From assembly GCA_019752635.1 (NCBI GenBank), contig JAIELX010000052.1, positions 1 through 50,602 of the forward strand: a stretch of DNA of 50,602 nucleotides. Reading direction: 5' to 3'. The DNA comes from Candidatus Obscuribacterales bacterium. Its GTDB lineage: Bacteria; Cyanobacteriota; Vampirovibrionia; Obscuribacterales; Obscuribacteraceae. Numbering within the stretch: the stretch's first letter is position 1; each line of letters opens with the position of its first letter. Positions 50,571 through 50,602 of the stretch are shown here, piece after piece. The notes below the pieces were generated by a model, which saw only the letters and a program-made list of their open reading frames with translations, made no database searches and was not told where the DNA came from. The position numbers and the translations under genes are program-made.

Positions 50571-50602
50571 CTACCCCAAATTAATGAGTGCAGGCTTCTA
50601 GT

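Noticed and set aside
1..50602. CRISPR array, tRNA or rRNA genes
   Set aside because: I saw no regularly spaced short repeats and no cloverleaf or conserved rRNA sequence.

Overview
The window is about 50.6 kb at roughly 50% GC and has no rRNA or tRNA that I can recognise. Secreted TPR proteins, several Hanks-type kinases fused to membrane/PH-like N-termini, a fasciclin protein and Ycf46/Ycf35 (DUF1257)/DUF2997 homologues suggest an uncultured Gram-negative of the Cyanobacteriota/Melainabacteria (for example Obscuribacterales-like). No phylogenetic marker is present, so this is a weak inference.

Region 1 (1-13.0 kb) holds the 3' end of a class I aminotransferase, a secreted fasciclin-domain protein, a secreted TPR plus alpha/beta-hydrolase protein, small envelope proteins, two tandem membrane Ser/Thr kinases (the second with DFM in place of DFG), a small Cys-rich protein, a two-gene membrane/unknown pair and a third kinase of a different family.

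Region 2 (about 3.9-23.4 kb, interleaved with region 1) is a mosaic of duplicated and broken gene pieces. At least seven pairs of homologous segments can be lined up, including a locus at 14.65-15.63 kb that is a 2.4-kb deletion derivative of the locus at 20.02-23.39 kb. Here also lie a GC-rich, probably transferred phosphotransferase gene with Asn in place of the catalytic Asp, a toxin-antitoxin pair, a RelB/DinJ-like antitoxin remnant, and a two-gene unit of a secreted TPR protein plus an STN-domain protein.

Region 3 (26.1-50.3 kb) is the exciting part. A tightly packed ten-gene plus-strand operon (26159-37294) encodes two DUF1257 proteins, DUF2997, an NrdG-like radical-SAM activase, a Ycf46-type AAA+ ATPase, a 1082-aa helical-repeat/beta-propeller protein, a GrpE-like factor, an Hsp70-like ATPase, and a ZorA/ZorB-like MotA-MotB ion-channel pair. 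It is followed by a converging 758-aa zinc-ribbon protein, a 127-aa protein repeating that protein's C-terminal module, and a 3243-aa DUF4011/SF1 helicase-nuclease-DUF3320 protein with about 2,300 residues inserted between helicase motifs I and II. A 19-bp palindrome, ACTGCA-N7-TGCAGT, followed after 9 nt by a -10-like TAnnnT, stands before both the operon and the giant helicase gene, which argues that they are co-expressed. I interpret this as a candidate anti-phage or conflict system: a Zorya-like membrane motor coupled to a chaperone/AAA+ remodelling arm and a nucleic-acid-processing effector. I know of no described system with this exact composition. The same palindrome also precedes the secreted TPR/STN unit at 20.0 kb and its truncated duplicate, so its regulator is not exclusive to the system.
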